From Paragonimus westermani (Eukaryota; Platyhelminthes; Trematoda; Plagiorchiida; Troglotrematidae), in the NCBI GenBank assembly GCA_008508345.1, contig QNGE01001227.1, positions 62,001 to 126,000 on the forward strand: DNA of 64,000 nt. The letters run 5' to 3'. Shown piece after piece: positions 11,701 to 26,700 of this stretch. Positions within the stretch are counted from its first letter, which is position 1, and each line of letters starts with the position of its first letter. A model generated the notes under the pieces. That model saw nothing but the letters and a program-made list of their open reading frames with translations, ran no database searches and was not told the DNA's origin. Both the position numbers and the translations under genes were made by a program.

Positions 11701-14700
11701 GATGTCCGTAGGAAACTGAAACGTAGCCTAAATGCTGATCGTGAGGCTTGGTTATTGGTTAAAGTTAAGGAAATGGAGACGGCTTTTCCTCCAGGAAACA
11801 CTGGCGAACTGTTTAAGCTTATCCGTGCCACTGGTCACAGGCGACCGTCTGTCAGTGAAGCTATCAGCGAGACAGATGGCACATTCATCTGTAATAATCC
11901 AGAAGGTTAGAGTGATGGGTGGAACACTTTGAGTATCAATTTAACTGGCCTCTTGCTTCTACTGCGTTGCCGTCACAAACTTGTAATGTAGTGCCCTGGT
12001 CGATAGACTCGGAACCACCCACTGGGGCTGCGGTCTGCAACTGCATGGCGGCTTTCAAGCGTAATAAGTCTGCTGGTCCAGATGACCTTGTGTCGCCACT
12101 TCTCAAAGAAAGGGGAGAGGCGTTAGTAGAGGCTTTGCCTCAATTGTTTCAACCTGTATGGACGACGGAAATTATCTCCCGAGTTGGGGCCACTCGATAA
12201 TAGTTCCTATATCCAAGAAGGGTATCAGGGGGCTCTTGCGAAAACCACAGAGGAATTAGTTTGACCTCAGTCATTTCTAGGGTTCTAGCATTCATTATAC
12301 TTCGCCGACTGACTGCAGATCGGGAGGTAAACATTAGGGAAGAACAGACAGGGTTTTGCCCCGGGCGGGGATGTATAGATCACATTCTTACTCTTCGTCA
12401 AATTCTGGAGCAGCATCATGTATATTGCCGGCCAACAACTATTGTATTTCTCGACTATAAAGGTGTATTCGGTTCAGTGGATTGATCACTTTTAGATTTG
12501 CACAAATGCAGAGGTGTGCCGAATAAGTACGTAAACATACTGTCGGCTCTTTATTCTCATACTTCACCTCAGATTAGGGTTTACGGAGAACTGTCTGACA
12601 GTTTCGGCGTCATGGGCGGCGTACGTCAAGGCTATCTGCTTTCACCATTTCTGTTTAACTTTGTCATAAACGAAACAATGGAGGATTGTCTCCAGCACTC
12701 ACAAGCTGCCGGCGTGGACCTTCTACTTGGCGAAAGACTGACTGATCTTGATTATGCTGTCGACAAGGTGTTGCTGTTTGACAACTCTCAGTCGGCACAA
12801 GCAATGATAACTGCCATCTAGCGTTCTGTTAAATACTTCGAAATGCGCTTTGCAGCCTCAAAATGCAGAGTGCTTCTGCAGGATTGCTGTGATCATGTAG
12901 ATTCGATGCTAGACAATGTAGTCTTGCCGACCGGTTTGTATACCTGGAAGCTGCATCAGCGTCGGCGACGGCGGTGTTAAGAATGAAATTGAAGCGCGTA
13001 TCTGTAAGGCTAGGACGGTATTCGCTGATTTGGGGAATCTCTGGCGACAGGGAGGTATTACTCTGAAGCTTGAAGGTCGCGTATACCAGACAACGGTGAG
13101 GGCCGTATTAATTTACGGCAACGAGACCTGGCCGCTCAGGGTAGAAGACGTGAACCGTCTTCAAATATTTGATCACCGATGTCTACGGGTGGCGCCAGCG
13201 TGTAAGTAACGAGGAGGTTAGAAAGCGGTTGTTTGGTAGTGATTGCCGAACGGGTTCTTTTGTTCAATCTCTACGTTTGCACAGGCTTAGATGATTAGGT
13301 CATTTACTGAAGATGCCAGCTAGTCGTCTTCCACACCGAGCACTTTTCGCTGACACGGCGACCGACTGATGTAAGGTGCGAGGTGGACAGATAATGACCT
13401 GGCGTAGGAAAATGAAATCGTTCACCAAGGGGTTGGCCACTGTAGATCGAGTTCGGCTCCCGGGCTAGGACCATCGCGACTTATAGAGTCGGTGGCTGGA
13501 GACTCTAGGTGATATGGCGGCCAATTGACCTCAGTGGCGTGAATGTTGTCGTTCTTTGGCCGAGTGGTATGTGACGCGGGGCGGCGAAAACCGTAAGAAA
13601 GCCGTTTTGCTGATAACGCCTTACTCTCACTTGCAGCTCGGTTGTTTATTCACAAAGTGTAGGCACCTTGATGCTGAATGTTTGAATATGGACGTGATTA
13701 TTTTCAGTAGTTAGGTCCCTTTCCGTCCTCTTCTTTTATTCTTCTCTCTTTCTATATAGGGTTTGCTGTTTCTTCATGGTTGTGTGACAGTTAAGCATTA
13801 GTGTGAACAACCGATGTATCGCTGTCTATGATGATGATGGTGAATTTCATATTCTAATGCCCACTCTTTCAAACCGTTTAAAACTTTTGGGCGTTTGTCC
13901 ACGTGCTCCTACATCTCATGCGGCCGATGAACTGCTAGTACCCGTGTCATTGTAAACAGCGTCATCTAAATAGGAAATAACATTAAAAATGTATTACTCT
14001 TTCTCGGCAATGTCCTAAGGATGCCACCTCCAAAATGATCTCTGGATTCCACTAATAGCATACATCGCCGTTTCTGACGATTGATATTTCTCCTCGATGG
14101 CAGCTGTATTGAATTCTTACGTATTTATCGAATTCGCACATTCTCAACTTGCTGTAATTGACGGTGGGATAGAGAACGTTAACAACAGTTGAACGCATTA
14201 TCATAAAGGACAATAAATATAAAGGTACCATATCACACTGTCTTACCAAACGCATACAGTGTGCACTAGATTTGCTCACTAGACTATCAACAAGCGACAT
14301 TGGGAGTATTTCCAACGATACGGTACATACAGTGTATATTTGTTTGTAAGTCTTACCTCTTAGTTTCGTACAATCATGTGCAGAGACAGTATATTATTAC
14401 ATAGGGGATTACGTTCTAAAAAGACAAACACACAACCAGCAGACCATCTTGTTAGTGAAAGACCCAGTGCCTACTCACAACCAATGCATGTATCCGTCAG
14501 AAGAAGTCTACGTTAGGTCCACCGGCTCACGAATGAATGCATCATTCTGCTCCAGTCACAACTATGCCATATGGCCCAACAGATCCATCCGACCGACAAA
14601 AATTCACTTCCTTTGGTTTCCCCTACCTTGCATAATCGGGTCTTGCACGATAAGATTTCAGCAACTTGATTCGCCATTTCCATGAAATTGAGCAGCAGCG

Positions 14701-17700
14701 GTACCTCGGTAGTAGCAAATAGCCAGTCACGGTACATCAGCGTTCCGCCCCTAATTTGACCGGTTTTAAGTGAAATTTTCCGCTAATTTTGTTCATGGAA
14801 TAATCACATTGGTTGTGCAGTTGACTGCAAAAGATGCGTGGGTTCTGTCATACTCTGTCGAATACTGAGTGGAACTGTATCGACCGCAGTAGTCCATGAA
14901 GATGCACCCACTTTTCAAGCTTACTGCGATGTCGTGACCACACCGGAATAAAATAAAGTATATATTACTTTTTATTCTGATTTAGTTCGGAATCACTCCT
15001 CGTGGTGAGCAAGGACATACGGCCTCACCAGGTAATATACTGAAGTGGGTCCGTAAGTTGCAAAGCGGGACAAGCCTGAAAAGTCCTTCAGAATCTATCG
15101 CGTCAGACATTCATGTTCTGTAGTTTCGAGCAAACTGAGAAGATCGGTTGATAAGAACACATTAAGCAAATGAAGGGTATATTGCCGATAATCAGAAATT
15201 ATGTGTAAGTGAGCTACCGGCAAGGCGGAGCCTTTCAGTGGAACAGTAAACTAGCGTTCGATCTAAGTCGTACTCTCTAGGGCACCGAATCTCTCTCGAT
15301 ATCCCTACTTGGTCAACAAAAATGGCAACTGAAACTCGAAAGTAGTTAGTGAAAGTAAATAGGCTAGCTACTGAGTATCCCTCTTAAAGACAATTGGTGA
15401 GTTGAATTTGACAGTATAGGTGTGTTTCAGTTTGCTGAAACCGTTGACACCAAAGTGAATGGTCCGGTTTACCAATGTCACGCAGCTCACACCGGTGGTC
15501 GGTTTGAAGGGAAAAGAAGCGATCAACGGTAATTAAAATTCGATATTTCGAGAGGGTAATAGTCTTGGGTAAGCCAGATAACCTGAAACACTCCATTTGC
15601 AGCTGACTTTGATGCGTTATGGAATTGTACTGATTTGCTCGCACTAATTAGTAGAAACTCGGTCTTGGTCTTTTCAATCGTCTGCAGTTTCCACTCAATT
15701 TTTTGTGAAATTTCGAGTTTCACACATTATTCGTGATGTACGACCTCGCTGGCACCCCACGTAATTGTTGAGTGTTCAGTTTGCAGTATCTCAAATGTGC
15801 AGTACTCGTTAATGGAAAATTCTCACCTCACTACTTATCCGGTTCGATAGCGATAAAAAATAGCTTTCACCTTTATGATAAACTGAGGGCTCACAGAAAC
15901 CATTCAAAAGTGACGGAGTGTGAAAACATACGAACAATAAAAATTTTGCGACAGACGATAATTTAGGCCGCAAAATTTTCGCAGCTTTTGATCACGTCCC
16001 CTACGGAGGTTTTATGTTGTCGTTGCTAACTATATCATGCTCACAGCAGAACTTTGCTAATGTTAGAAGAAACAGTAGTCACTCGTGCTGTTGCTGGGCG
16101 TACATCAATTCTCACGTTACTTGCCTCGAAAAAGTTTGGGTTTACCGTTGGTTTTGTTTAAGAAAGTTTCATCATATCGCCTGATTACGTGGAATGGGCC
16201 TGCATACGATGACCCCGAAGCTCACTGAGGAGCAAAAGCACGAACCAAAACGCGGTAACAAGTTGGAAGACGAGGATTGTCGTACGCTAGTATTGTGTGT
16301 ACTCTTGATGGGGTCGGTCGGAGTTGTCGCTTGTGTTGGACCAAGTACTCACCGTAATCAGCAAAGTTGTTGGATCCCGCACTACTCGTCATCTCTCCCT
16401 TTGAGTCAGCCATACGAGCACATAGACTAACTGGTTGAATTTGATGTGTAGACAAGCCTTCAGCGTGCTTTGAACACCAAACGAGACTAACGGTGGAACC
16501 TCGTTACTAAAGGTTGCTTCTGGTGGGTAGAGTACTTTTCGAATACTGATGAAGACATTAACTACTTCGTTATCTGCCGGGTAGTAAGCTGTGTTGCAGA
16601 TCCAGAAACATGTTAAAATGATCAGAGGATATATAAAAGCCGACTGAGCAATGGTCACTACAGCGGGAAAACCGTTACAAATGTTACAAAAATGCCCATG
16701 CAATGAATTTTGATGAGCAATTTGAAATCAGTATGGGTTATAGCCAACACAAAAGCCGGTTTATACACGTCACCACCTACGTATATAAATTGGGGGTGAC
16801 GAGGATCCGACTAATTCAACATGCACATGACGGAAACCCTCGTCGTGAACCTTGAAACTGTCCAAAGTGTCACATATGTGGCGACGAATTTTAGACTGCT
16901 GACGAAACGCACAAATCTTCGACCAGACGCAGGTATCGCGGTCACCACTGCACTAGACAAGACTTTCGATAGCCAATTTACTTGCTGAGTGCGGGCTTAG
17001 GTGAGACAAGTTGTGCAAAGTTCCAGAAATTTCGTGGCGGAAAAATAACGGAATAACTGGGCGAGGGATATTTCCTAAAGTCACAACTTATCACCTCTTT
17101 GGATGAATGCACAAGAGCGCGTTCTAGTTTAAAGAAACCTGGCTGGCTAAATTGTGCTACCGCGAATGCTGCGAGATTGACTGAACTGTCTGTCGTGCCC
17201 AGTGTGTGATAAAGATACTTGAAAGACAACTTACGACTTGATTCGGAATACCCGAAACATGACGGATTTCCCTGGTGAACTGGACGACTCAGTCTAGATG
17301 TCGGATCTATGTGGGAGAGTATTTTTCGGACATCGAGCGTAGGGCGGACGTTTGTAACTTATGATCTGTTAAGACAATAAAGCTTTTGTCCTCAAGGATA
17401 TGTCGAAAATGGTTGATACTGAGATATTTCGCTAAAAGTTCCCTTCCGAACGCACCATACTTCGATTCGATTGGCTGTAATCGCTAAGAGAGGACTAATG
17501 TGTTGTAATCTACACTGAATCGTCACTGCAAGACCACTCCCACAACCACATCTGTTCCATCCGCAGTTAACATAAACATGGCGTATGGATGATATGAGAG
17601 TGATGCTACGTGGGTGACAGCAGTTCTTCCCTCAAAAAGACACCGTGCGACAGAGAATAGCATACCTTACCTCTGAGCGAGTGGGTGAGCACATGCGTTA

Positions 17701-20700
17701 GATGGGCACATTTGGGAATGAAACAGCAGTAAACACTGACCAAAACATCCAGTCGACTTAACCGTTTGAACGATGTGGACTGCAGGTGTTCCATTGTTGC
17801 GTTCACCTTGTCAGAAAGAGATTTCATCTTGCTCGTAGACATACTATCCCTTGAGAGGGTCACGCGAGACATTCCAAACGAGCGCCCAGCCAAATGGGCT
17901 CTCACTCCATGACACGACAAACGAGCAAACAATCAACGCAATTTCGCGAAAAGTGCCTCCTTTGACGAGCTGACAACCAAGATGTTCTTCAAGTACGAAT
18001 AAACGCTATCTACGCGGTGGCAGATATTGTGAGCAAAACGCTCTGAAAGTCTGAGCAGCGTTAGTAAGACTGAACGACATACTTAAAAGGTTGAAAAGTT
18101 CTAATGGTGTCATGACTGCCTTCTTGAGGATGTCCTCCGGGGCTACTTTAATATGGCTATAAGTGAGTACCAGGTCGACTTGAGTGAATGTCTGTTATTC
18201 GGATACGTTTGCTGTCAAGTGGTGTTTGCAAAGAATTAGATATCCATGTGGAGTAGTTGTGCAATTTAATGCCAGATAGTCGCTACACCGACGCCCATCT
18301 TTGTGTGGTTTTTTGGGCATTATTTGTAACGGCGACTTCCATGGACTAATAGACGGGCGGATACTGCCGAGTGGAAGCACATGCTCGAACTCGGCTTCCA
18401 CTTGCCCTTCTTCATCCCATTTTTATAAATTGGGTAAATAGTGGATGAGGGAAGGATAATCAGGTGAAAGTGTTTTCAGTGCTATTGGACATTTGTGTAA
18501 CTACCGGCCTGACATCCCATCCGTACATGGTCTTAACAACCGTTTGTACAGTCGAAGGTGTGTTACTTAAGACTCGCTGCCAAAAACTCACCTGAGGGTT
18601 TGAGTACACGGAGATTGAATGGACTTATATGCTCATGGATCCGAACAAAATTCACGACAGTGACCAAACGCTGAAATAGTTAGTTTCTTTCATAAGTTTG
18701 AACACAACGGATGTGGACACTGGTAGATGCTAGTATAACGTGTACAGAAGCAGTTATAAGTAGGCCCTAAACTTTCATGGATCTAATGGTTTTGCGTTGT
18801 TCTCATCCACCTTATTTCCCGCTTTATTTTCTCATCCGCCACCCCCTCCCACTAGTGTCATATGTATTCTTGGTTATTGTTATTCGATACTGAAGAGATG
18901 GTACAAGATGTTGGTATCTGCCAGTGTCCATCCTTTTACAGTTATTTGCAAATAACCAAGTTGGCCGAGAAATTGGAACTTAACTGAACCAAACCTTCTT
19001 CAGCACAAAGTTATACCGTTTTATATCTTTTACGGTTTTTGGATCGTTAGATTGAGTTTACAGGAGGTTAGACCAAGTTCATGATAGCTCGTTCTAGGTG
19101 CCCAACTAGCTATGGTGAGTTCTTAAAGATATTTTGACCGTTTCCTACCTAGTAGTGAGAGACAAATTTCGCTGTGCCCTTGTAAAAGCATGGTGAACAA
19201 AGGAGTGTACACGACCGCTTTGCCGTTGATTGTTGAAAATGCTTGAGCAGTAAGTGAAAGGTTTTAAACCAAATTGTCCAAAGTATTTGAAAACGCTGGT
19301 TATGTGTAGTTTGGATTCGCAATAGCTTGCAATTCCTGATCGTCCTTCGCGAACCATCCTTCTTTTAAAGTTGGCGAACTGGAGACTGGAATTAATTTCG
19401 TCTATTAGGCCATTTATGTTGGTGATTGAATAACGCATTGTTTGTAAGCTTATCTGTAGACTTCTGAACGATTTATCGGGTCATTTATGATTCCACTTCT
19501 GGCGAGATTCAGCGCATTCAATTTAATCAGAGACGAAATCCTTAACTATTGATTGTTTGCCTTTGTAATTAAAGAACACCGTAAAAGACGAAACACGTTG
19601 GCAAAGTTGAGCTTGAAAGTCGTGATAGTTCTGACCGGCCAAAGAGGGGAGACTGTGGTCATTTGATCGTAGTCCTTGCACTCAGATAGACTTTTCCAGC
19701 TAGCCTTTTTGGAAAAGAAAGCAAAGTATGTATGTAAACAAACCGAAACGCCGAACGCCTAATATGACGTTGCATCATAGTGCCCGACGTAACGCGGAGA
19801 TTGTCTATGAACAATTATAAACAGTAATCACTTTTAGCAGGCAACCTTGAAATTACTTGTCCAGTAGACCTCGGATAGTATTCTACCAACAGCACGTTCT
19901 TCTACATCCTTCATTAAACTTTCAAAAACTGGTAAGCATTTTGAATACTGAGGTCGAAATGATTTAAAATGTATGGAAAGTAGTTATTGAGCAGTCCACC
20001 TTGACTTACAGGCGTGAAATAACTATGGGATGTAACAACTCACCAAAGCAGGCGTGCTCATCAAACTTCACGCTGTAATTCTTCCAATCACTTCATTTTG
20101 CATACTATGCTAGCGTTTTACTCTTTAGCGTGTTTTCTGTACTGTCTGTGACTTTTACCAAAAATCGACCGAAATTTTGTACAAATCCATTTTTGTTCGC
20201 CAGCCTGTCAACTATATGATAATGCGGTACACATTTTTGATGAACCTGATTAAAACTGTGCGCTGAGTGAAACATTTAATTGTTAGGGTTTAGTAAACAG
20301 ACAACAAAGCTGAAAATATGGTGCTTTATAAAACGTGGCCGGATAATCACTCACAGATTCAGCAATGGATTCAACGAACCCAAACAACCAACCGGTGTGA
20401 GATGAGGAACATTCTGGGAGGTCTTCATCTGGAAATATGTTGGTAATTCAGATAAACATATCTCATAGGTGTCCTCAGTTCACTTGAAACCAATAGTTAT
20501 TGACAAATACACACATTTTCTTAGGTTCACCCAGGTAATATGTAAAATGAGCCTGATATACGCCTCAGTCTTGGTAGCCAGACGAAGGTACACCATTGTC
20601 AAGATGTAGAAAGTAGTTTCTTATTTCCATTTCCGAAAGTAACTAAATATCGCTTATAGTTAACTAGAAAATGAATATTTAAGTCAGCAAGATATCTGTC

Positions 20701-23700
20701 TACTGACAGTGCCCAAATGTATTTTATTGTTGATACCTTTCTTGGGTAATGTTTTTTGACAAACAACTAAATACCTTCTAAACATAGCCGCTTCACGAAA
20801 GTTTTACTGTCCAACTTTACTCAGGACGTCTAAGCATGATAATGCTTGTATTATCGAGCTATAGAGACCAAAGAGATCATCTTACAATCCGTGTAATTGA
20901 CAGCTTACCATATAGTTGCTACAAGCGCTACGTATGGAAGGCTTTTTCACCCTTGGATACTCGGATTACTGTTAGCACCCCCAACTTATCTGTAAACCTA
21001 GCTGGCTTCTTCGATCAAAACATATATTTAACAATACCAAAATGCATCCTGTCAAGTCGTTAGCTACCTACTCGGCTGATACTACAAGGTGGATGTGATC
21101 AGCGAATTCAGTGTCGTGGTCTACACCACAACAGTTTGCTAAAGCTACATCAATCAAATACATCCCCTGTCTTTGTCTGTTCAAAGACTGTACGCATTGA
21201 CTCTCGGGTTTCCTAACATCCTAGTATTATGAGACAATGATGGTGATGCGAGCTCATCTGCAGGTAAATGATTGTCATGATCTTATCTGTATCCCGCTCA
21301 CTCGGTGTCCCAGATTAACCTAGTTAATTATGCATGTGTGGTTGTACGAAATTTTGTTCCAGAAAGCGTCCAATTAGCTTTTTTAAGGCGAGGGTAACAT
21401 TTTGTTTCTGATACATTAAAAAAAGTGGTTGACAAAGCTAAACAAGATCCTCTGGAAGAATTAATCGCTTGCAAATAACTAAGTTAGTTACTGTCGCATG
21501 AAGATCACCATCGCGTTTGGAAATATGGTAGGACGATCCCACTTAAAATGTGATGTCGTCCCCAAGAACTGCTGATAAAACTATAGGGGCACACCAACGA
21601 TGGAACGAAGCATATGTCTTCGTGCCTATGGACGCTCAATCAGGAGGCGGATTAAGCCAGTCTGAAACAATTGCTCCTATATCCTGTACACTGGTCCTGT
21701 TTACCTGATTCTTTTACACCATGCACTATGCGTATACTTGGCAAATAACGGTCGTGAAAATTATTGTTACGAATCTGGGTGGCATCTATGTTTCTTGACT
21801 GACATTGAACCGAACGTTAAACAGCAGAGCTTACTGAGACAGGGGCGCAAAAGCTTTGTCGCGGTTGTTACAACCAAAGACCGTTTCAGATTATGACCCC
21901 GTCAGTGCCATCCTGTTTACCGAACCGTTTTTTCTAATCTCGCTTTTACCCTTTTACATTTCTTCTCAAACTGTGAGGTTTAAGGCACACTTATTGTAAC
22001 AGAAAGAGGTTTTGTGGCGCATGAACAGAAAACGCATTTTTGACTTTGCTCTTGGAGGGATGAATTTAAGCCAGTGAGCACTACGTTAGTCCGAACTAAT
22101 CAGCAAACTGTAAGTGCGAAATGGTGCATAGAGCGAACTAGATAAAAAGAAATGTATAGAGTCAACTGCTGACCAGTCACCCTCTTGACTCTGTGGTAGC
22201 TTTTACCTCTTATGAAAACCTCATGCAACTTGAAAGGATCTTCATGGATTGCACGATGAAAAAGCTGTTGGACAGGCAATTGCAGAAGACCTAAAATAGC
22301 TGAATGGTCATTGGAAAGGAAGTCAACTTGGTAGAACGATTTTATGCACATTGGCTCCTAAGGCTCGAAAATAAAACGTTCTGATGTTTATATATATTGC
22401 CATTGAGGGAATGAGAAGTGGGTTACTTGGTTTGTTCCGTATGCGTGCATTGTAAATAAAAACGCCCCTTTACAGTGCTACAAGGGTAGATGGAGAGGAA
22501 TGAGTTAAATCAAAATATAGATTATTATTGACCAAACGGACACAAAAACTGGAAATCAAAGTTGTGGAAATGTCGACTGCTAGGGTAGCCGCAGGGTCAA
22601 CATATGTTGTTTCTGAACACACTGAGGGTAGATTGTTACGTTGGATAGCCAAGGCCTCAACAAACTGGAGTGCGCGTTTTCGGTTGCTCCGAAAAAAACA
22701 CCGATAGTACTTCAGGAACATTGACTCAGTGTTTGAACTATGTCCTGCAATTGACGATGCTGGTTACCATCCGTCGGCATCTATACAGGTTCCTAGCGCT
22801 TCCAAATGAGTTTTCAGCCACTGGAGAACATGTTCCTTGATACTAGTAGCCATTTATCGGCTTCTCTTCCCAATGTAGCTCATACTGCAGCTAAATGAAT
22901 ATTCGTGTGAACTGTAGGGTGTGATAGAGGTCAACTATTTGCTCATAGCTGCAGACACTGGTAGATTTGTGGTTCATAGTGCTATACACGGTTTTGCAAC
23001 GTTATGAGCTCTGGATACAGCGACTGTTGCGCGCTCCCTTGTCACTATCGAAAAGGTGTCCCTTAGAAAAGTGGTTTCGAATAAAATGTCCTCTTTGGTA
23101 CCGTCGTTACCCCTACTGTTGGGCCAATGGTTCTGCTGTGTTTTCCAATAAATTGAAGGAGGTAAAAGTTGACCTACAGAGTGTTCATCAGTAAGCTCAA
23201 CTCTGGTTGTAGGTTGTTCTGATGGTTCCAGGAATATGGAAATCAAGTCTTCAACTTAGCAAAACCCCGGAGCTAGTTTCGACGCAGTAGTAATAACACC
23301 CGAACTGAACAAATCAAATATTTGTCCCTGGAGCGCAGTTGTACAACTTATTGTCAACAGTGCAACAAAACAGTTATGGGAAATAGGTTTAGTGACAATC
23401 ACCACATCCACCACAGTTTAAATGAAAGTCCGGATTGTTATAGCTTCGACGCTGTTTATTTCTGAGGCGTTCAGAAAATCGCAACTGTAATGGTTCGTTC
23501 TCAAGAGCATCTTCAGCTAAGGGACTCGAACCTGGGGTAGACTCAGAAACACTGGAATTACTGATAGGTACTGCAGAGGTAGGAACAGGTAAGTTATAGG
23601 CAAGTCGACCGAGGTATCTACGATGGACACACCTATCGTCCACATCAAGTGTGTGACACACTCGAATACGCAGGTGGTTGAAAACAATTCTTCTAGATGA

Positions 23701-26700
23701 TCGGAGGTAATTGCCACGGTGATACACAACTTCAACTGATTCCAAACTAAGCATGTTGATTCGGAGAACACGGCTTTTGAACAGCTTAGCTGGACTCCTT
23801 CCAGTTGTTGAGTGGTCGTAATTTCGGTACTGCATCATGTAGTCGTCAGAATCATTATCCACTTCGTCAAAATTAGACGGGTTGATAGACTTGATCACAC
23901 TTCTCGGCATACGTACGAAATTGTCAGCGCGCCATTTGATTGAGGATGTCCTGGTGAAGTGAACACATGTCGACATCCTACTTTTCTCAGTCGGTCTTCA
24001 AACTTCTGCGCACTAAAATGAGTGCCATTGTCAGTAACCGAAGCACACAGTATTCCTTCCCGACTGAACATTTTTCGTAATGCAATCAGAGTGAAATCCG
24101 CATTTGTTGACCACCTAAGGTAAACCTCCGGCCAACGGGAATATGAACCAAGAATGATCAAAAATTGGGACTTATCCAAGAGTGGATCACAATAGTCAGC
24201 ATATACTCGTTGTCAGGCTTCACTAGTCATTGATCAGAGTGTCCATTTTGACGGTAGTGATTTCGGTTTGTGTACACACTGAGCACAACCTTTAGAAACT
24301 TTACACATATCAGCGTTCACTTCTGGCCGTCAACAAGTCAGACGAGTCAACACTTTCACCTTTTCACTTCTCAAGTGACCAGAGTGTGAACAATCTAATG
24401 CGGTGGATTGCATTGTGGAAGGAGTAACAATTCTATCACCAAGATACAATAATCCATTGGGCGTAACAGAGAGTTCATCTCGACATTTGTAGAATTCAAA
24501 GAATGTTTACTGGACATCACAGTTCCAACCGTTACGTAATGACTTTCGAGTGCCACAAATGAAATCAGAGTGAGAAACTGGAAGTGATTGAGTCACTAAA
24601 CACTCCTAGTCACCACCCTCTCCGGAGTCAGCATACCGAGATAAATAGTCAGCATGAGGAATGCATTTTGCACTACGGTCCTGCATATTGTATGAATACG
24701 CAGCCATAGCAAAACTCCATCGCTCAACCACTGCCGCAAAAGACGTAGCAAGGAATTCGTTAGGATTGTAGATGAATTTGAGGACTTCATGGTGAATGAC
24801 TATAGTTAAATGAACACCGAATAAGTATTTGCAAAGTCTGGTGACCGCCCAGTAAACCGCCAATGTTTCTTTCTGTGTTTACGCATATACACGCTTTGCT
24901 CAAATGAGGTGTCTGGAAATGTAAATAACAGGATGACCCTCTTGTTGTAGCACAACCCCAATACCCGTTGGGGACGCATCAGTAATCAATGTTGATGGTA
25001 ACTTTGGGGAGAGCGTACACCACACTGTGTTGGAAGACAGAAGATTCAGCAGGACTCGCAGAGTTCGTTCACGTAATTTGGTCCAAACAAAATTATTTTA
25101 AAGAATGTCAAATAACGGTTTTGCCTTGTCAGTGAAATTAGGAATGGGTGGAGAACACTACTGAAGACAACCCATTAAAGAGCGAAACGAAGTCTTTTTT
25201 TAGTGGATGCCCTAGGTAGGAATGAAAACCTATCACGATCAGGATGATAGCCATTCTCACCAACGATAAATCCTGAATACAAGAAATTGGACGTTCCAAA
25301 AATGCATTTGGAAGAGTTACTAGCAACTTTTAAAGAGCAGAAACGTTATAGCAGTTATATTAGTAGTAGTTAGAATAGTCATAGTGTTCATCGTGAATAG
25401 GTGTTGTTGGCGTGTGCACAATAATATCATCCTGATAGATAGAAAAACCCTCTAGATTGGCAGTCATAGTGTTCATAACATTTTGAAACATAACAGGTGA
25501 TACACTCAAACCGAATGGCAGAAAATTATACCGAAACAATCTGAAAGGAGTAGTGATGGTTGTCAGAGCACTGGATGCCTCGTCAAGTGGAATCTGTAGA
25601 AACGCAATCTTTAAATCGAGCGTTGAAAAATATTTTGGGCCCTGAATTTCCTCTGGTTCAACAGTAGTACAACTCCTCTGCAGAAGGAATCTGCTGAGCG
25701 TGAGTTGGCAGTCGCCGCAAATCCGATGCGTTTTACCGTCACGTTTAAGTGAGTTCACAATGGGTGTAACCCAAATGGAAGATTGCAGGGGCGTCAATAT
25801 CTTTTCTCCCACAAGTTGATCGATCGCCTTTCTGACTGGTTCACGTAACCCAAAATGGATGATTCGTCGCTTCATAAAAACCGAATTGCCTTTGAGTTCG
25901 AGCAAATTTGCTTTAATATGTATACCACCTGAAGCATTCGAACATTGAAGGAGTAAATTGCGCATCCGAGAACAATGAAACAGAAACGTTCGAAAGTTTT
26001 ATATTTTTCAAACCAACGATCGATGACCCACGGTCAATAACTAAAAAGTGGCAACTGTTAACACAGAAAATGTGGTTTGCTGAGACCCAAGAATTGTTTA
26101 GACATGTCCAGTGTTACCTTTCACAGAAACTTTAGAAGGTTCTATAGTTACCGTCTTCAGACGCTACGAAATCAACAGGAATGTATGATTGAACGCTGCC
26201 AGTGTCCACAATGAGTGAAAGTTCAATACAACTTTTAACTAGACAGGTTCGTTCAATGCGACTGGTGAAATCAACAGAACTAGCAGCCAGAGCAACAGAA
26301 CGAAAGTCGGGACTCAAGCTGTCCTCACAACTGGATTGTGTGAAAAAAGACCTAACTGTGGCAAACGGATTGAATGCGGCCGAATCTACCATACTTTTGA
26401 AACTGCGTTACGAAATTGGATTCACCAAGGGACAGTGTGTTTTGACAACAAACAAGAGGAGAAAATGAATGAAAAACACATCATGTGAGATATAACACAG
26501 NGGATTCACCAAGGGACAGTGTGTTTTGACAACAAACAAGAGGAGAAAACGAATGAAAAACACATCATGTGAGATATAACACAGCCACAAGTAAATCGGC
26601 TGACCAAGTGAAGTGGTATGAAGAGAACTTGGGAAGCCGAACATAAAGCAAGAACTCTGTGACATTCATGAAAACGAGTGATGGGTTAGGACAATGTCGG

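Noticed and set aside
15970..16020. Plus-strand LINE reverse transcriptase motif FAAFDHVPYGGF
   Set aside because: A single short match without neighbouring motifs in order is not enough for a call.
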